A DNA stretch of 24,348 nucleotides, taken from an uncultured Acetatifactor sp. (GTDB lineage Bacteria; Bacillota; Clostridia; Lachnospirales; Lachnospiraceae). Of the stretch, positions 1 to 7,108 are shown piece by piece (position 1 is the stretch's first letter; the number at the start of each line of letters is the position of its first letter). The translations under genes and the position numbers were made by a program. The notes below the pieces were generated by a model. The model made no database searches. It was not told where the DNA came from and saw nothing but the letters and a program-made list of their open reading frames with translations. The stretch covers positions 1 through 24,348 of the forward strand of contig CAQUWW010000008.1 of assembly GCA_948896875.1 (NCBI GenBank), written 5' to 3'.

Positions 1-80
1 CTTGCTTTTGTGGTACTGCTGATGGACATTGAGCTCAGGTATGGGAGTAAATTCGAGTTTAGTTCACAAAGGGCTGTGCC

Positions 81-205
81 TCCTGCAAGGACCTTTATGG
101 TCCTGAGGCCAAAGGCGAGGTTCCTGCAATGGCCAAAAGGGGCCTGCCGCCTGAGACTGGGATTCTTGCAATGACCGACAAGGGGCCTTCTCCTAACGCA
201 AAGGG
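81..205 (+). repeat. Three tandem 41-42-nt hairpin units
   Basis: Units start at 81, 122 and 164. The first contains the perfect hairpin AGGACC-tttat-GGTCCT (stem 6), and the second has GGCC-aaaagg-GGCC at the equivalent place. The third keeps only part of the pairing. Units 2 and 3 look roughly three-quarters identical by eye. Two clear units with the same 41-nt period (starts 1486 and 1445) plus a degenerate third (from 1404) occur in copy B on the minus strand. There are no unique spacers between units, so this is not a CRISPR array. Confidence 0.6.
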
Positions 206-207
206 AC

Positions 208-385
208 GGCGGAGGAGGGGAGGGAGGTTCTTTCCTCGGCGGGGGTAACGCGGCGATGAACTAACTGCCAACATTGACTAGGGCGCGAAAGTGCCGCACC
301 CAAGTCAAAGTAGGCAGTGGATTTCATCTCTGCTAAGAGCACCCCCTTGGTGCGTTCGGAAAGAGCCTCCCTCCCCTCCTCCGCC
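208..385 (+). other. Long nested stem-loop with GAAA-capped tip
   Basis: A perfect 20-bp inverted repeat (208-227 with 366-385) continues after one mismatch into 7 more pairs (229-235 with 358-364). Inside lie nested pairings: GGGGGT 241-246/ACCCCC 341-346, GATGAA 255-260/TTCATC 323-328, ACTGCC 264-269/GGCAGT 313-318, TTGACT 274-279/AGTCAA 303-308, and GGCGC-GAAA-GTGCC (282-295) with a GNRA tetraloop. GCACC 339-343/GGTGC 349-353 would form a hairpin that competes with the GGGGGT/ACCCCC pairing. A near-continuous six-level helix is hard to explain by chance. It fits a folded RNA or a DNA cruciform; which one is unknown. Confidence 0.65.
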
Positions 386-483
386 TGGTTTTCCGAAAGT
401 TTTAGAGGGTAATGTTGCAGATTGGCTTACAATCTCATATAGTTGGAAGTTTGCACTCCTGATTTACGGCATATGGACAAGAG

Positions 484-517
484 AAAAAACAGGAGCTTTA
501 ACACACCCCTGTTTTTT
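484..517. terminator. Bidirectional intrinsic terminator
   Basis: AAAAAACAGG (484-493) and CCTGTTTTTT (508-517) form a perfect 10-bp stem around a 14-nt loop, giving a U-rich end in both directions. It lies 21 bp beyond the stop of the minus-strand DUF6809-like gene and also downstream of copy A on the plus strand, so it would insulate the two convergent transcripts. Confidence 0.8.
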
Positions 518-538
518 CCTGCCGGTACGCATTTGTCT

Positions 539-844
539 CTATTCAGAGCTGTCATCTTCATGGAGAACAAGATCATCTTCTTCAGTCATTACCTCCACCA
601 TCATAAGCACACCCAGTCGAAATCCACGTATAAATCGGGCATCCCCATAAAGCGAGCTTTCATTTAGCTGTGCATCGCTATATTCCTGAAGTAACTTTTG
701 ATCTTCTTTATCCATTCTTTCAAGCAACCTATCACCAAGGGTGCAATACAAGTCTCTTGCCCTCCTGTACTCCCTGCTTCCCCGATAAATATCTGGTGCT
801 ACACAGAGATGGTCATTTGCAATCGCATTTAAAATTTTTCCCAT
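539..844 (-). CDS. DUF6809-like small cytoplasmic protein
   Basis: A 101-residue acidic protein with no signal peptide or membrane segment. It resembles the short DUF6809-type proteins frequent in Lachnospiraceae: a Ser/Arg-rich YRGSREYRRARDL stretch near residues 20-32, a helical middle rich in Glu, Lys and Asp, and a C-terminal FIRGFRLGVLMMVEVM helix (about 71-86). The ATG at 844 is preceded by AAAGGA at about 10 nt. It lies 138 bp downstream of the ribbon-helix-helix gene on the same strand and may be cotranscribed with it; its own end is closed by the terminator at 484-517. No biochemical function is known to me for this family; family assignment is by recall of the motif pattern, not by a search. 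Confidence 0.7.
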   Translation of the reverse strand: MGKILNAIANDHLCVAPDIYRGSREYRRARDLYCTLGDRLLERMDKEDQKLLQEYSDAQLNESSLYGDARFIRGFRLGVLMMVEVMTEEDDLVLHEDDSSE

Positions 845-982
845 TCCATTCTGTCCTTTCTTTTTGCTTTAAGCAGATCTTGCAAGGCGTGATCACACAG
901 TGTATAATATTTGTGCGGCCAGCCTTATAGGAAGGCCGTCTGCAGAGGCGGCGCCATTCTTTGAGGGAGAGCGCCGTCTCTC

Positions 983-1165
983 TTATTTTTCCAGATCCCC
1001 ATATACCCTATCGATACCGAGGCGAACAACATCGGAGGTAGTCTTACCCAACGTCTCTTTGCAATATTCCAGCTTTTCTTTCGTCTCGTCACTGACCAGG
1101 ACAAAGAGGCGGTCTCTCATCGGTTTATCGCCGGTAGGGGGACGACCCATTTTTTTATGCGCCAC
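983..1165 (-). CDS. Ribbon-helix-helix (CopG/Arc-like) DNA-binding protein
   Basis: A 60-residue basic protein. It opens with MGRPPTGDKPMRDRL, the typical lead-in of small Firmicutes RHH proteins, followed by a beta strand (LFVLVSDETKEKLEYCKETL) and the second helix GKTTSDVVRLGIDRVYGDL. RHH proteins bind DNA as dimers through paired beta strands and often repress their own promoters. The start used is GTG at 1165, placed just after GAGGTGA; the next ATG (1150) would put the Shine-Dalgarno too far upstream. Two identical 8-bp palindromes sit in the promoter immediately upstream, fitting autoregulation. There is no toxin gene beside it, so an antitoxin role has no support beyond the size and fold. 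Confidence 0.8.
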   Translation of the reverse strand: MAHKKMGRPPTGDKPMRDRLFVLVSDETKEKLEYCKETLGKTTSDVVRLGIDRVYGDLEK

Positions 1166-1182
1166 ATTATCACCTCACTTTC

Positions 1183-1224
1183 ATGCGCATGTATATCGTA
1201 TACTAACATGCGCATATATGTCAA
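1183..1224 (-). promoter_or_regulatory. Promoter and paired operator of the RHH gene
   Basis: On the minus strand TTGACA (1219-1224) and TACGAT (1195-1200) are separated by 18 bp. The palindrome ATGCGCAT occurs twice, at 1208-1215 within the spacer and at 1183-1190 just past the -10, 25 bp centre to centre. A near-palindrome lies between them (1191-1203). Paired short palindromes overlapping a promoter are the usual architecture for autoregulated RHH proteins. The binding assignment is inference. Confidence 0.65.
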
Positions 1225-1299
1225 GCACAATTATTTTGCCATGATAACCACCGACAGGTTTATAGCATACAGATGCACTGTCGCTTGCGGACATTCTTT

Positions 1300-1486
1300 T
1301 TGGACCTTATGATAACCGAACCTTCTGCAACATGCCTGTTTAACTTGCTGGAAACCCGGCCTCCTCTGCCGGACCTTCGCTTTTAACCCGACTCGCTGCG
1401 ATAAACTGGACTTTGGCGGTAGACCTCCTGTTGGTCATCGCAGGAACCCTGCCTTAGTCCTCAGGACCTTGAAGGTCCTTGCACAA
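1300..1486 (-). ncRNA. Candidate structured RNA or repeat element, copy B
   Basis: Reading the minus strand leftward from 1486, this repeats the modules of copy A. A 41-nt unit holds a 7-bp hairpin (AGGACCT/AGGTCCT), a second unit starts at 1445 and a degenerate third at 1404. A short CCGG-bounded hairpin follows near 1355-1372, then a tail with TTTCC, AAGTT and ATGTTGCAGA (1333-1324, identical to copy A 412-421). It lies upstream of the RHH gene on the same strand and ends about 75 bp before that gene's -35. Whether it is transcribed is unknown, as I see no convincing promoter before it. Confidence 0.5.
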
Positions 1487-1516
1487 AGGCGCGGCCTTCA
1501 TGAATTAAACGCGAAT

Positions 1517-1645
1517 CTAGTCCATAACCCAGCCCAGCCCCAGTATCAGCACCGCTGAAATAACAGCCCGGACAGCTCCAAAATTGTTACCTGCCGGATA
1601 AAAATCGCAGAATTTCCAGAAATCAAGACTTGTATATTCCTGCAT
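1517..1645 (-). CDS. Possible 42-residue membrane peptide or gene remnant
   Basis: A short ORF from ATG 1645 to TAG encodes a polar N-terminus (MQEYTSLDFWKFCDF) followed by one hydrophobic segment, AVISAVLILGLGWVMD, that would span a membrane. There is no good Shine-Dalgarno, and the reading frame is the only support. It could be the 3' remnant of a larger membrane-protein gene. The rest of 1646-1790 holds no gene that I can see. Confidence 0.25.
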   Translation of the reverse strand: MQEYTSLDFWKFCDFYPAGNNFGAVRAVISAVLILGLGWVMD

Positions 1646-1790
1646 GACATGCTAAAGTCAGAACAAAGCCCCCAATTTTCCGGTAATACGCTGCCTGTAA
1701 CTGCCAGAAATAAAATGCGGAAACTGGATATTCCGCCGCTTCAGCGGAGCCTGTTAAAACATCTGCCTCCGCCGGGCCGTCTCACAGGCG

Positions 1791-1817
1791 ACAGATTCGT
1801 AAGAAATCTGTAAGAAA
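1791..1817. promoter_or_regulatory. Possible response-regulator binding site
   Basis: GTAAGAAA occurs at 1799-1806 and 1810-1817, an 11-bp (one helical turn) direct repeat typical of OmpR/VanR-type operators. The same stretch holds a 7-bp inverted repeat, ACAGATT (1791-1797)/AATCTGT (1805-1811). It lies 84-110 bp upstream of the response-regulator ATG. No well-spaced -35/-10 pair is evident between here and the start, although AT-rich TATGAT/GATAAT sequences occur at 1848-1856. Confidence 0.35.
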
Positions 1818-1900
1818 CACCCTCGGAAAGTTGTAAAAAAAGCAGGATATGATAATTCCAGCTCGAAGATACAGTTCGGCGGCAGACGAAAGGAGACATC

Positions 1901-2488
1901 ATGAGTGATTGCATACTGGTTGTGGACGATGACAGAGAGATTGTGAAAGCCATCAGCATTCTGCTGGAAGGCGAAGGATACGAAGTGCTGAAAGCCTATG
2001 ACGGACTGCAGGCGCTGGACATCCTTGCTTCCAGGCAGGTCAGACTGGTACTGATCGACGTGATGATGCCGAAGCTGGACGGCCTCTCGGCCCTGATGCG
2101 CATCCGCGAGAAGCAGAACATTCCCATCATTGTCCTGAGTGCCAAAAGCGAGGACTCCGACAAAGTGCTGGGATTGTCCATGGGGGCGGACGACTATGTG
2201 GCGAAACCATACAATCCCCAGGAGCTGGCAGCCCGGGTGAAAAGCCAGCTCCGCAGATACACCTGTCTGGGAGACATTCATGCGGGAAGCAGGGAAGGGG
2301 AGATCAGAAACGGCCGCCTGCTGTACCACACGGATGAGAAAATCCTCTATGCCGACGGTGAACCGGTAAAGCTGACTCCCACGGAGACGAAGATTGAAAA
2401 GCTGGAGCTGAATCCGAAAGAGCCAGAATATATAAAGGTGGTGTGGGGCATTGGATACAAAATGGAAAAACAGGAAAAAAGTAATTAG
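1901..2488 (+). CDS. OmpR/VanR-like response regulator with truncated DNA-binding domain
   Basis: Cytoplasmic response regulator, 195 residues against roughly 225-235 for the family. The receiver domain (1-120) is complete: acidic pocket D9-D11, phosphoacceptor D53 in LIDVMMP, S80 in VLSAK, and K102-P103. The effector domain begins normally (LYADGEPVKLTPTETKI, ending at I165) but runs directly into EKLELNPKEPEYIKVVWGIGYK, the usual last strand region. The intervening helices, including the recognition helix, are missing, an in-frame loss of about 40 residues at nt 2393-2401. It could still act as a phosphate sink or dimerise, but sequence-specific DNA binding is doubtful. GAAAGGAG precedes the ATG. 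It overlaps the next gene by 38 nt, so the two are cotranscribed and probably translationally coupled. Confidence 0.85.
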   Translation: MSDCILVVDDDREIVKAISILLEGEGYEVLKAYDGLQALDILASRQVRLVLIDVMMPKLDGLSALMRIREKQNIPIIVLSAKSEDSDKVLGLSMGADDYVAKPYNPQELAARVKSQLRRYTCLGDIHAGSREGEIRNGRLLYHTDEKILYADGEPVKLTPTETKIEKLELNPKEPEYIKVVWGIGYKMEKQEKSN

Positions 2489-5174
2489 CTTTATGATTTT
2501 TTTCCTCGGCGTCACAATAACGCTGGGGAGCCTGGCGGATATTCTCAGAACAAAGCCCTCCGGGGCGAAGCTCTGGCAGGTGGACAGAATACTGGAGGAC
2601 GATTACCAGGAAAACGTGCGGTTTCGCGGTTATATAGCGACTCGCCTGGAAAATTTCCTGATTATGGCCACGGGAGGCAAGGGTCTGGGAGGCATATGGG
2701 GATATAACAACGGCACCTATTACGGCGGCGGTTACGATGGCAACTATTATTACGGCGATTTCTCAGGAGACTCCTTTGAGGACTACTGGAGCCGCTACTA
2801 CAGCTTTGAGCCGCAGCCCATCGATGTGAGGGAATTACAGGAGGAGCAGGCTTACGCGGAAGAGGCCCCGGGACTTTCTGCGTGGGACCTGGAGAACTAT
2901 CTGCTTGGCCTGCGGGAGATGTGGGACAATTATTCTTATCTGCTGAACGAAATAGAGGATATGGAGCCGGAGCGGAGAGAGGCTTTTCAGGAGGAGCTTG
3001 AGGACTACCGGGACAGCATTGAGGACTACTGGGACAGCCTGGAAGGACTTCAAAATGACTGGAGCAGTTACAACAGAGGCGAAATCAAGGAATTAACGGA
3101 AGAGCAGCGGAAGAAAATCGCAGATAAGTATCACGACAATATGAAGGGAGACAAAAATCTGCTTGATACGCTTACCTATGACGGTAAGGTGCTGTACAGC
3201 AATTCCGATGCCCTGCCTGCGGACGGCAGCATGAGCGCGCCGGAGGGCTATAACTTTGTCCTGTATTTTGACGGAGAGAAGGTTCGGATTCTCAAGGACG
3301 GAAAAGAACTGGATGTCTATGGGGATGGTTTCTACAGGGATGACAGCGACTGGTATGTGCCGGGCTACAACAATTTTCAGGTGGACGAGACTGTGAAAAA
3401 GGCTACGGTCTGCATGGCAGTGGCAAAGGATCCGGTTCTTTATATGGAAGGTTCTTACGGCAACGGACAGTCAAAACAGTACGACAACGCGCTCTATTGG
3501 ATGCGTTATAATCTCCAGGCCAGACATGACAGGCTTGCAGAGGAATTTATGTATCTGGGGGCAGGCGTGATTCTGCTGATAGCGGCATTTTTTACCAGGA
3601 AGAGCAGGCGGGAAGCCACAGCGGGAATCGCGCGCTTACAGGCGAAGGTCTGGGTGGAGGCTAAGGTGGTATTGTCTCTGGGTGTATTATATCTGCTGCT
3701 TATGATGGTAGCTGTGTTCCTTGCCAGGGATTACGGATATGACTGGTGGCAGGAAACAATTTATGCATATGAATATGATTACAGCTTTGAAATGGTAGGC
3801 GATCTGGGAAGGGAGATTCTGAGAAGCCTTTCCTCCTTTGCCTGGATTGTTCTCTTCTGGGGGATTTACCTGCTTGTCAACGATGTGCGGCACAACGGGA
3901 AGCTGTGGAAGAACAGTCTGATTGGAATGATTACCGGAAAATTTTCCGCAAAGGAGCTGAGCCGTTCCCTGGCCCGGAAAATGGCACATCGGAATATGCT
4001 GATTTTTGTCGCCACATTGCTGTATGGACTTGTGATGCTGGGAAGTGCAACTTATTTGAGCACAGAATGGTACGAGACAATCTGGCCATTGTTGCTGCTG
4101 TGCTTTCTGGTGACAATTTTCTTCCTGGTGCTGCAGTACACTATCGGCTCTAAAAATATGGAGACAGCCAGGGATGTGGAGGCGCTGTCAGGGCGCATTT
4201 ATGAGATCCGGAACGGGAATTATACGGAAGCCGATGGCGCTGATCATGCAGATATCGAGGAGGCGCCCGGGAGAGGCGGCAGCGCAGGACGTTTTGCCGG
4301 CCACGATCTGGAAGACGTCATGGACCAGCTGGAGGACATCCGCCATGGCATGGCAAAGGCTGTGGATGAGCAGATGAAGAGCGAGCGCATGAAGGTGGAG
4401 CTGATCGCCAATGTGTCCCACGATATCAAGACCCCGCTGACTTCTATCATCAGCTATGTGGAATTCCTGAAGCAGGAGGAAAACCTGCCGGAGCATGTGA
4501 AGGATTATGTGAAGATTCTGGATGAGAAATCCCAGCGTCTGAAAAATATGGTGCAGGATGTCTTCGCAGTGAGCAAGGCAGCCTCCGGAGAACTGCCAAT
4601 GCACATGGAGAAGCTGGACTTCGGCAAGCTGCTGCGGCAGACAATGGCCGACATGGAGGAAGAAATCGAGGGCAGCCCGGTGACTTTCCGCACGGATATT
4701 CCGAAAAATCCGGTGATGATTGTGGCGGATGGACAGCGGATGTACCGGGTGTTCCAGAATCTGTTCCAGAATGCCATCAAATACTCCCTGGCCGGGTCCC
4801 GGGTGTATGTGACACTGAGAGAGGAGGGCAGTCTGGCCATTGCAAGTGTCAAGAATACTTCTCAGAGGGAGCTTGACAGGGAGATGGAATTCACGGAGCG
4901 GTTCGTCAGAGGCGACCAGAGCCGGACCGACGGCGGAAGCGGCCTGGGCCTTTCCATTGCCCAGAGCTTCACGGAGGCCTGCGGCGGAACCTTCCGCTGG
5001 GAGACCGATGCGGATTTGTTCGTGGTGATTGTGTCATTTGAGAAAACGGACATGACGACTGCGACGGGGCATGGGGCAGGCGCGGCTGACGTGCACATGA
5101 CACAGGCGGGAATGGATGAAACCGATGTGCCGGATGCCGGGACGGCCGGAGAAAGCGTCTCGAAGCAGGTATGA
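2451..5174 (+). CDS. Membrane sensor histidine kinase, VanS-like core
   Basis: A 907-residue kinase partnered with the overlapping regulator. TM1 is about residues 11-30, followed by a large extracellular part (about 32-366). That part includes a Gly/Tyr/Asn-rich stretch (about 70-115) and an acidic helical stretch. Five more hydrophobic segments lie near 367-385, 405-424, 461-480, 515-535 and 544-564. The catalytic core has the H-box NVSHDIKTPLTS with H657, the N-box NLFQNAIKYS (N770, N774) and the G-box GGSGLGLS (828-834). A low-complexity tail follows the ATPase domain. TTG 2451 is chosen because it retains the basic WKNRKK lead to TM1 and follows AAGGTGG; ATG 2493 is the alternative. The ligand cannot be read from sequence. 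No terminator is obvious in 5175-5338, where it converges with the next gene. Confidence 0.85.
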   Translation: MDTKWKNRKKVISFMIFFLGVTITLGSLADILRTKPSGAKLWQVDRILEDDYQENVRFRGYIATRLENFLIMATGGKGLGGIWGYNNGTYYGGGYDGNYYYGDFSGDSFEDYWSRYYSFEPQPIDVRELQEEQAYAEEAPGLSAWDLENYLLGLREMWDNYSYLLNEIEDMEPERREAFQEELEDYRDSIEDYWDSLEGLQNDWSSYNRGEIKELTEEQRKKIADKYHDNMKGDKNLLDTLTYDGKVLYSNSDALPADGSMSAPEGYNFVLYFDGEKVRILKDGKELDVYGDGFYRDDSDWYVPGYNNFQVDETVKKATVCMAVAKDPVLYMEGSYGNGQSKQYDNALYWMRYNLQARHDRLAEEFMYLGAGVILLIAAFFTRKSRREATAGIARLQAKVWVEAKVVLSLGVLYLLLMMVAVFLARDYGYDWWQETIYAYEYDYSFEMVGDLGREILRSLSSFAWIVLFWGIYLLVNDVRHNGKLWKNSLIGMITGKFSAKELSRSLARKMAHRNMLIFVATLLYGLVMLGSATYLSTEWYETIWPLLLLCFLVTIFFLVLQYTIGSKNMETARDVEALSGRIYEIRNGNYTEADGADHADIEEAPGRGGSAGRFAGHDLEDVMDQLEDIRHGMAKAVDEQMKSERMKVELIANVSHDIKTPLTSIISYVEFLKQEENLPEHVKDYVKILDEKSQRLKNMVQDVFAVSKAASGELPMHMEKLDFGKLLRQTMADMEEEIEGSPVTFRTDIPKNPVMIVADGQRMYRVFQNLFQNAIKYSLAGSRVYVTLREEGSLAIASVKNTSQRELDREMEFTERFVRGDQSRTDGGSGLGLSIAQSFTEACGGTFRWETDADLFVVIVSFEKTDMTTATGHGAGAADVHMTQAGMDETDVPDAGTAGESVSKQV

Positions 5175-5338
5175 TCGGATCTGGCAGAGCCGGGGAATGC
5201 CGATGGGGCAATGAGACATTATAGTGACAGGCTGAAAAATCCATTGAGAAATCAAGGGTTTCCACCGATTGAGTCCCGATGAAAAAGGCAGCTGGATGTC
5301 TGGCAAGGGTGTGGAAAGTAACGGGTTAAGCCTTTGGA

Positions 5339-7096
5339 TTACAATTTATTCTCCCTCGTTATATCCGCCGGAAAGGAAAGCGTAATATAAGTGCATTCAT
5401 TCTGTCGGCTGTCAATACAGAAGGAAAAGGTTTCACCGTAAGTGAGATACAGCCGGTAAACAACGTTCTGCAGACCGATGGAATCATCGGGGATATTCTG
5501 GACATTGGACAGCTTTTCACGCAGGGCTTCCAGTTCTCCGTGCGGAATGCCGACACCATTGTCACTGACGGTGATGGAACAGAAACCGTCCTGAACGGCA
5601 GTACTGATCGTAATGGAATTGCGGGTGTCCAGCTGCGGCGAGCATCCATGGAAAACAGCGTTCTCTATCAGCGGCTGGAGAATCAGCTTGGGAACGAGGA
5701 TATCGGAAGCCGAGGCTTTCTTTTGTATTTGAAAATGCAGCTTTTCTTTATAGCGCTGATTCAGTATCTGCAGATAGATTTCCGTATAGTAATATTCCGT
5801 TTTCAAGGGCACCAGATTTGCCGAGTTCAGGGCGTACTGCAGTAGCCGGCTCAACGAAAGTGTCATCTCAGGAGCCTTGTGGTCATAGCCAAGAGTTTCT
5901 AGCTCCATATTGCGGATGAGATTCAGGGTATTGAACAGGAAATGCGGGTTGATCTGGGACTGCAGAGCCACATAAGTTGCCTTGTGCTGCCGCTCCAGCT
6001 GCTTCTCCAGCTCATCGGAGAGCGATTGGTTGGCCTGGACGTAATTGATAAAATGCCGGATGATCTTCTTCGTTTCCGGTTCGGAAATTTTACTGGAGAG
6101 CTCTGTCAGGGGATTGTCCAGGAATTCCGAAATGGTACGTATAGGATGGGTGATCAGGGCTGTCAGAAACAGGATGATGACCAGTGTCAGTACCAGCATC
6201 CAGGGCAGAAAAGTGGGTAGGGTAGCAAAGAAATCATAGGACTTTCCCAGATAGCTCTGGGGAGTCGTCACCGTGACATAGGACCAGGGATAATGCGCGG
6301 AATGCTCCTGCACATAAAGATAGGGAATCTCTCCATCCGCATAGGTGCTGTAAAAATCGGTGGAAGAGTCGAAAAGCCTTAACTGAGGGACGACAGAGAC
6401 AGGCTCGGGCATAGCGTCCTGGTTATATCTGTAAAGCAGTTCTGCCTCATCGGAGACAATATATATTTTTTGGAGCGAATCACTGCGTGCACTGGCCAGG
6501 GCAGGTATTTTTGACAGATCGATATTCACAATCACCATGGATGTCTGGCCGGATTTGGACACGGGGAGATAGATGGACATCAGGTAAGGATAGCGCTCAT
6601 TTTTCTCCCGGGGAAAAAAAGTAATGGCGGTCGGTGTATCCTGAATGGCCAGGTAATTTTTGTCTTCCAGCATATCGACCGTCAAAGGGCGCTGGGAAAA
6701 GGAGGTGAAGAATTCCGTTCCGGCGGCGGGGCACAGATAAATGGAATCGATGGCGGAAAAGGCTTCCTTGTAGGACTGCAGTTGGTAATAAAGCTGCGTG
6801 TATATACTGGGGAAAAGACTGTCTGCCTTCTCATTAAACATATAGATCTGCGTCATGTCATTTCTCGATATCAGGGCTGCTACTCTGCTGAAGCTTCGGA
6901 AATTGGTGTCCAGGGTATCGGCGATACGTTCCGTCTGCAGTTCGCTGTATGAAATATACTCTGTCCTCAGCATTTTCTGAAAATTGGTGTAGGTGTATAT
7001 CATAAAGCACAGAAAAAGCACCATGACAAATGTCAGAAGCAGGAAGAACCACTTCCGTATAAAGGGATTTTTGATCAGTTTTCTGACTCTTTTCAT
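5339..7096 (-). CDS. YesM-like sensor histidine kinase (LytS/His_kinase family)
   Basis: A 585-residue membrane kinase. TM1 is at about 14-36, an extracellular sensor follows (about 40-290), and TM2 (about 294-315) leads to a degenerate HAMP (HPIRTISEFLDNPLTEL) and a short coiled coil (about 350-375). The signature QSQINPHFLFNTLNLIRNME carries the phosphorylated H385. The ATPase domain has PLIENAVFHG (N479) and DNGVGIPHG. YesM kinases phosphorylate an AraC-type regulator and usually control carbohydrate transport. The start ATG 7096 follows GGAGAA and lies 12 nt after the stop of the regulator gene, so the two form one operon. Confidence 0.88.
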   Translation of the reverse strand: MKRVRKLIKNPFIRKWFFLLLTFVMVLFLCFMIYTYTNFQKMLRTEYISYSELQTERIADTLDTNFRSFSRVAALISRNDMTQIYMFNEKADSLFPSIYTQLYYQLQSYKEAFSAIDSIYLCPAAGTEFFTSFSQRPLTVDMLEDKNYLAIQDTPTAITFFPREKNERYPYLMSIYLPVSKSGQTSMVIVNIDLSKIPALASARSDSLQKIYIVSDEAELLYRYNQDAMPEPVSVVPQLRLFDSSTDFYSTYADGEIPYLYVQEHSAHYPWSYVTVTTPQSYLGKSYDFFATLPTFLPWMLVLTLVIILFLTALITHPIRTISEFLDNPLTELSSKISEPETKKIIRHFINYVQANQSLSDELEKQLERQHKATYVALQSQINPHFLFNTLNLIRNMELETLGYDHKAPEMTLSLSRLLQYALNSANLVPLKTEYYYTEIYLQILNQRYKEKLHFQIQKKASASDILVPKLILQPLIENAVFHGCSPQLDTRNSITISTAVQDGFCSITVSDNGVGIPHGELEALREKLSNVQNIPDDSIGLQNVVYRLYLTYGETFSFCIDSRQNECTYITLSFPADITRENKL

Positions 7097-7108
7097 AGAA
7101 ATTCTCCG

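Larger units (their letters stand above)
81..456 (+). ncRNA. Candidate structured RNA or repeat element, copy A
   Basis: No credible protein is encoded here. The stretch has a modular layout: three imperfect tandem units of 41-42 nt (starts 81, 122, 164), each with TCYTGCAAKGRCC followed by a short hairpin; a very large stem-loop (208-385); then a tail (387-456) containing ATGTTGCAGA at 412-421. The same modules recur in the same order on the opposite strand at 1486-1300 (copy B), with the large stem-loop reduced to a small hairpin there. Shared order with divergent sequence suggests an RNA family or a non-coding mobile repeat. I do not recognise a named Rfam family. An RNA function is inference; the homology and the pairings are seen directly. 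Positions 1-80 show nothing I can name, and the exact ends are uncertain. Confidence 0.5.

Noticed and set aside
81..205. CRISPR array
   Set aside because: The 41-42-nt units are contiguous and imperfect with no unique spacers, and no cas gene is present.
394..404. Cas9-type repeat or guide scaffold (GTTTTAGAGGG resembles a Cas9 crRNA repeat start)
   Set aside because: The homologous position in copy B reads AAGTTAAACAGG, the match is short, and no Cas9 or IscB gene is present.
291..650. Plus-strand ORF of 119 codons
   Set aside because: It overlaps the structured element, a terminator and the minus-strand DUF6809-like gene, and its composition is not protein-like.
889..896. CRP-like operator (GTGATCAC)
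   Set aside because: An 8-bp palindrome is too short, and Clostridia lack a classical cAMP-CRP circuit at such sites.
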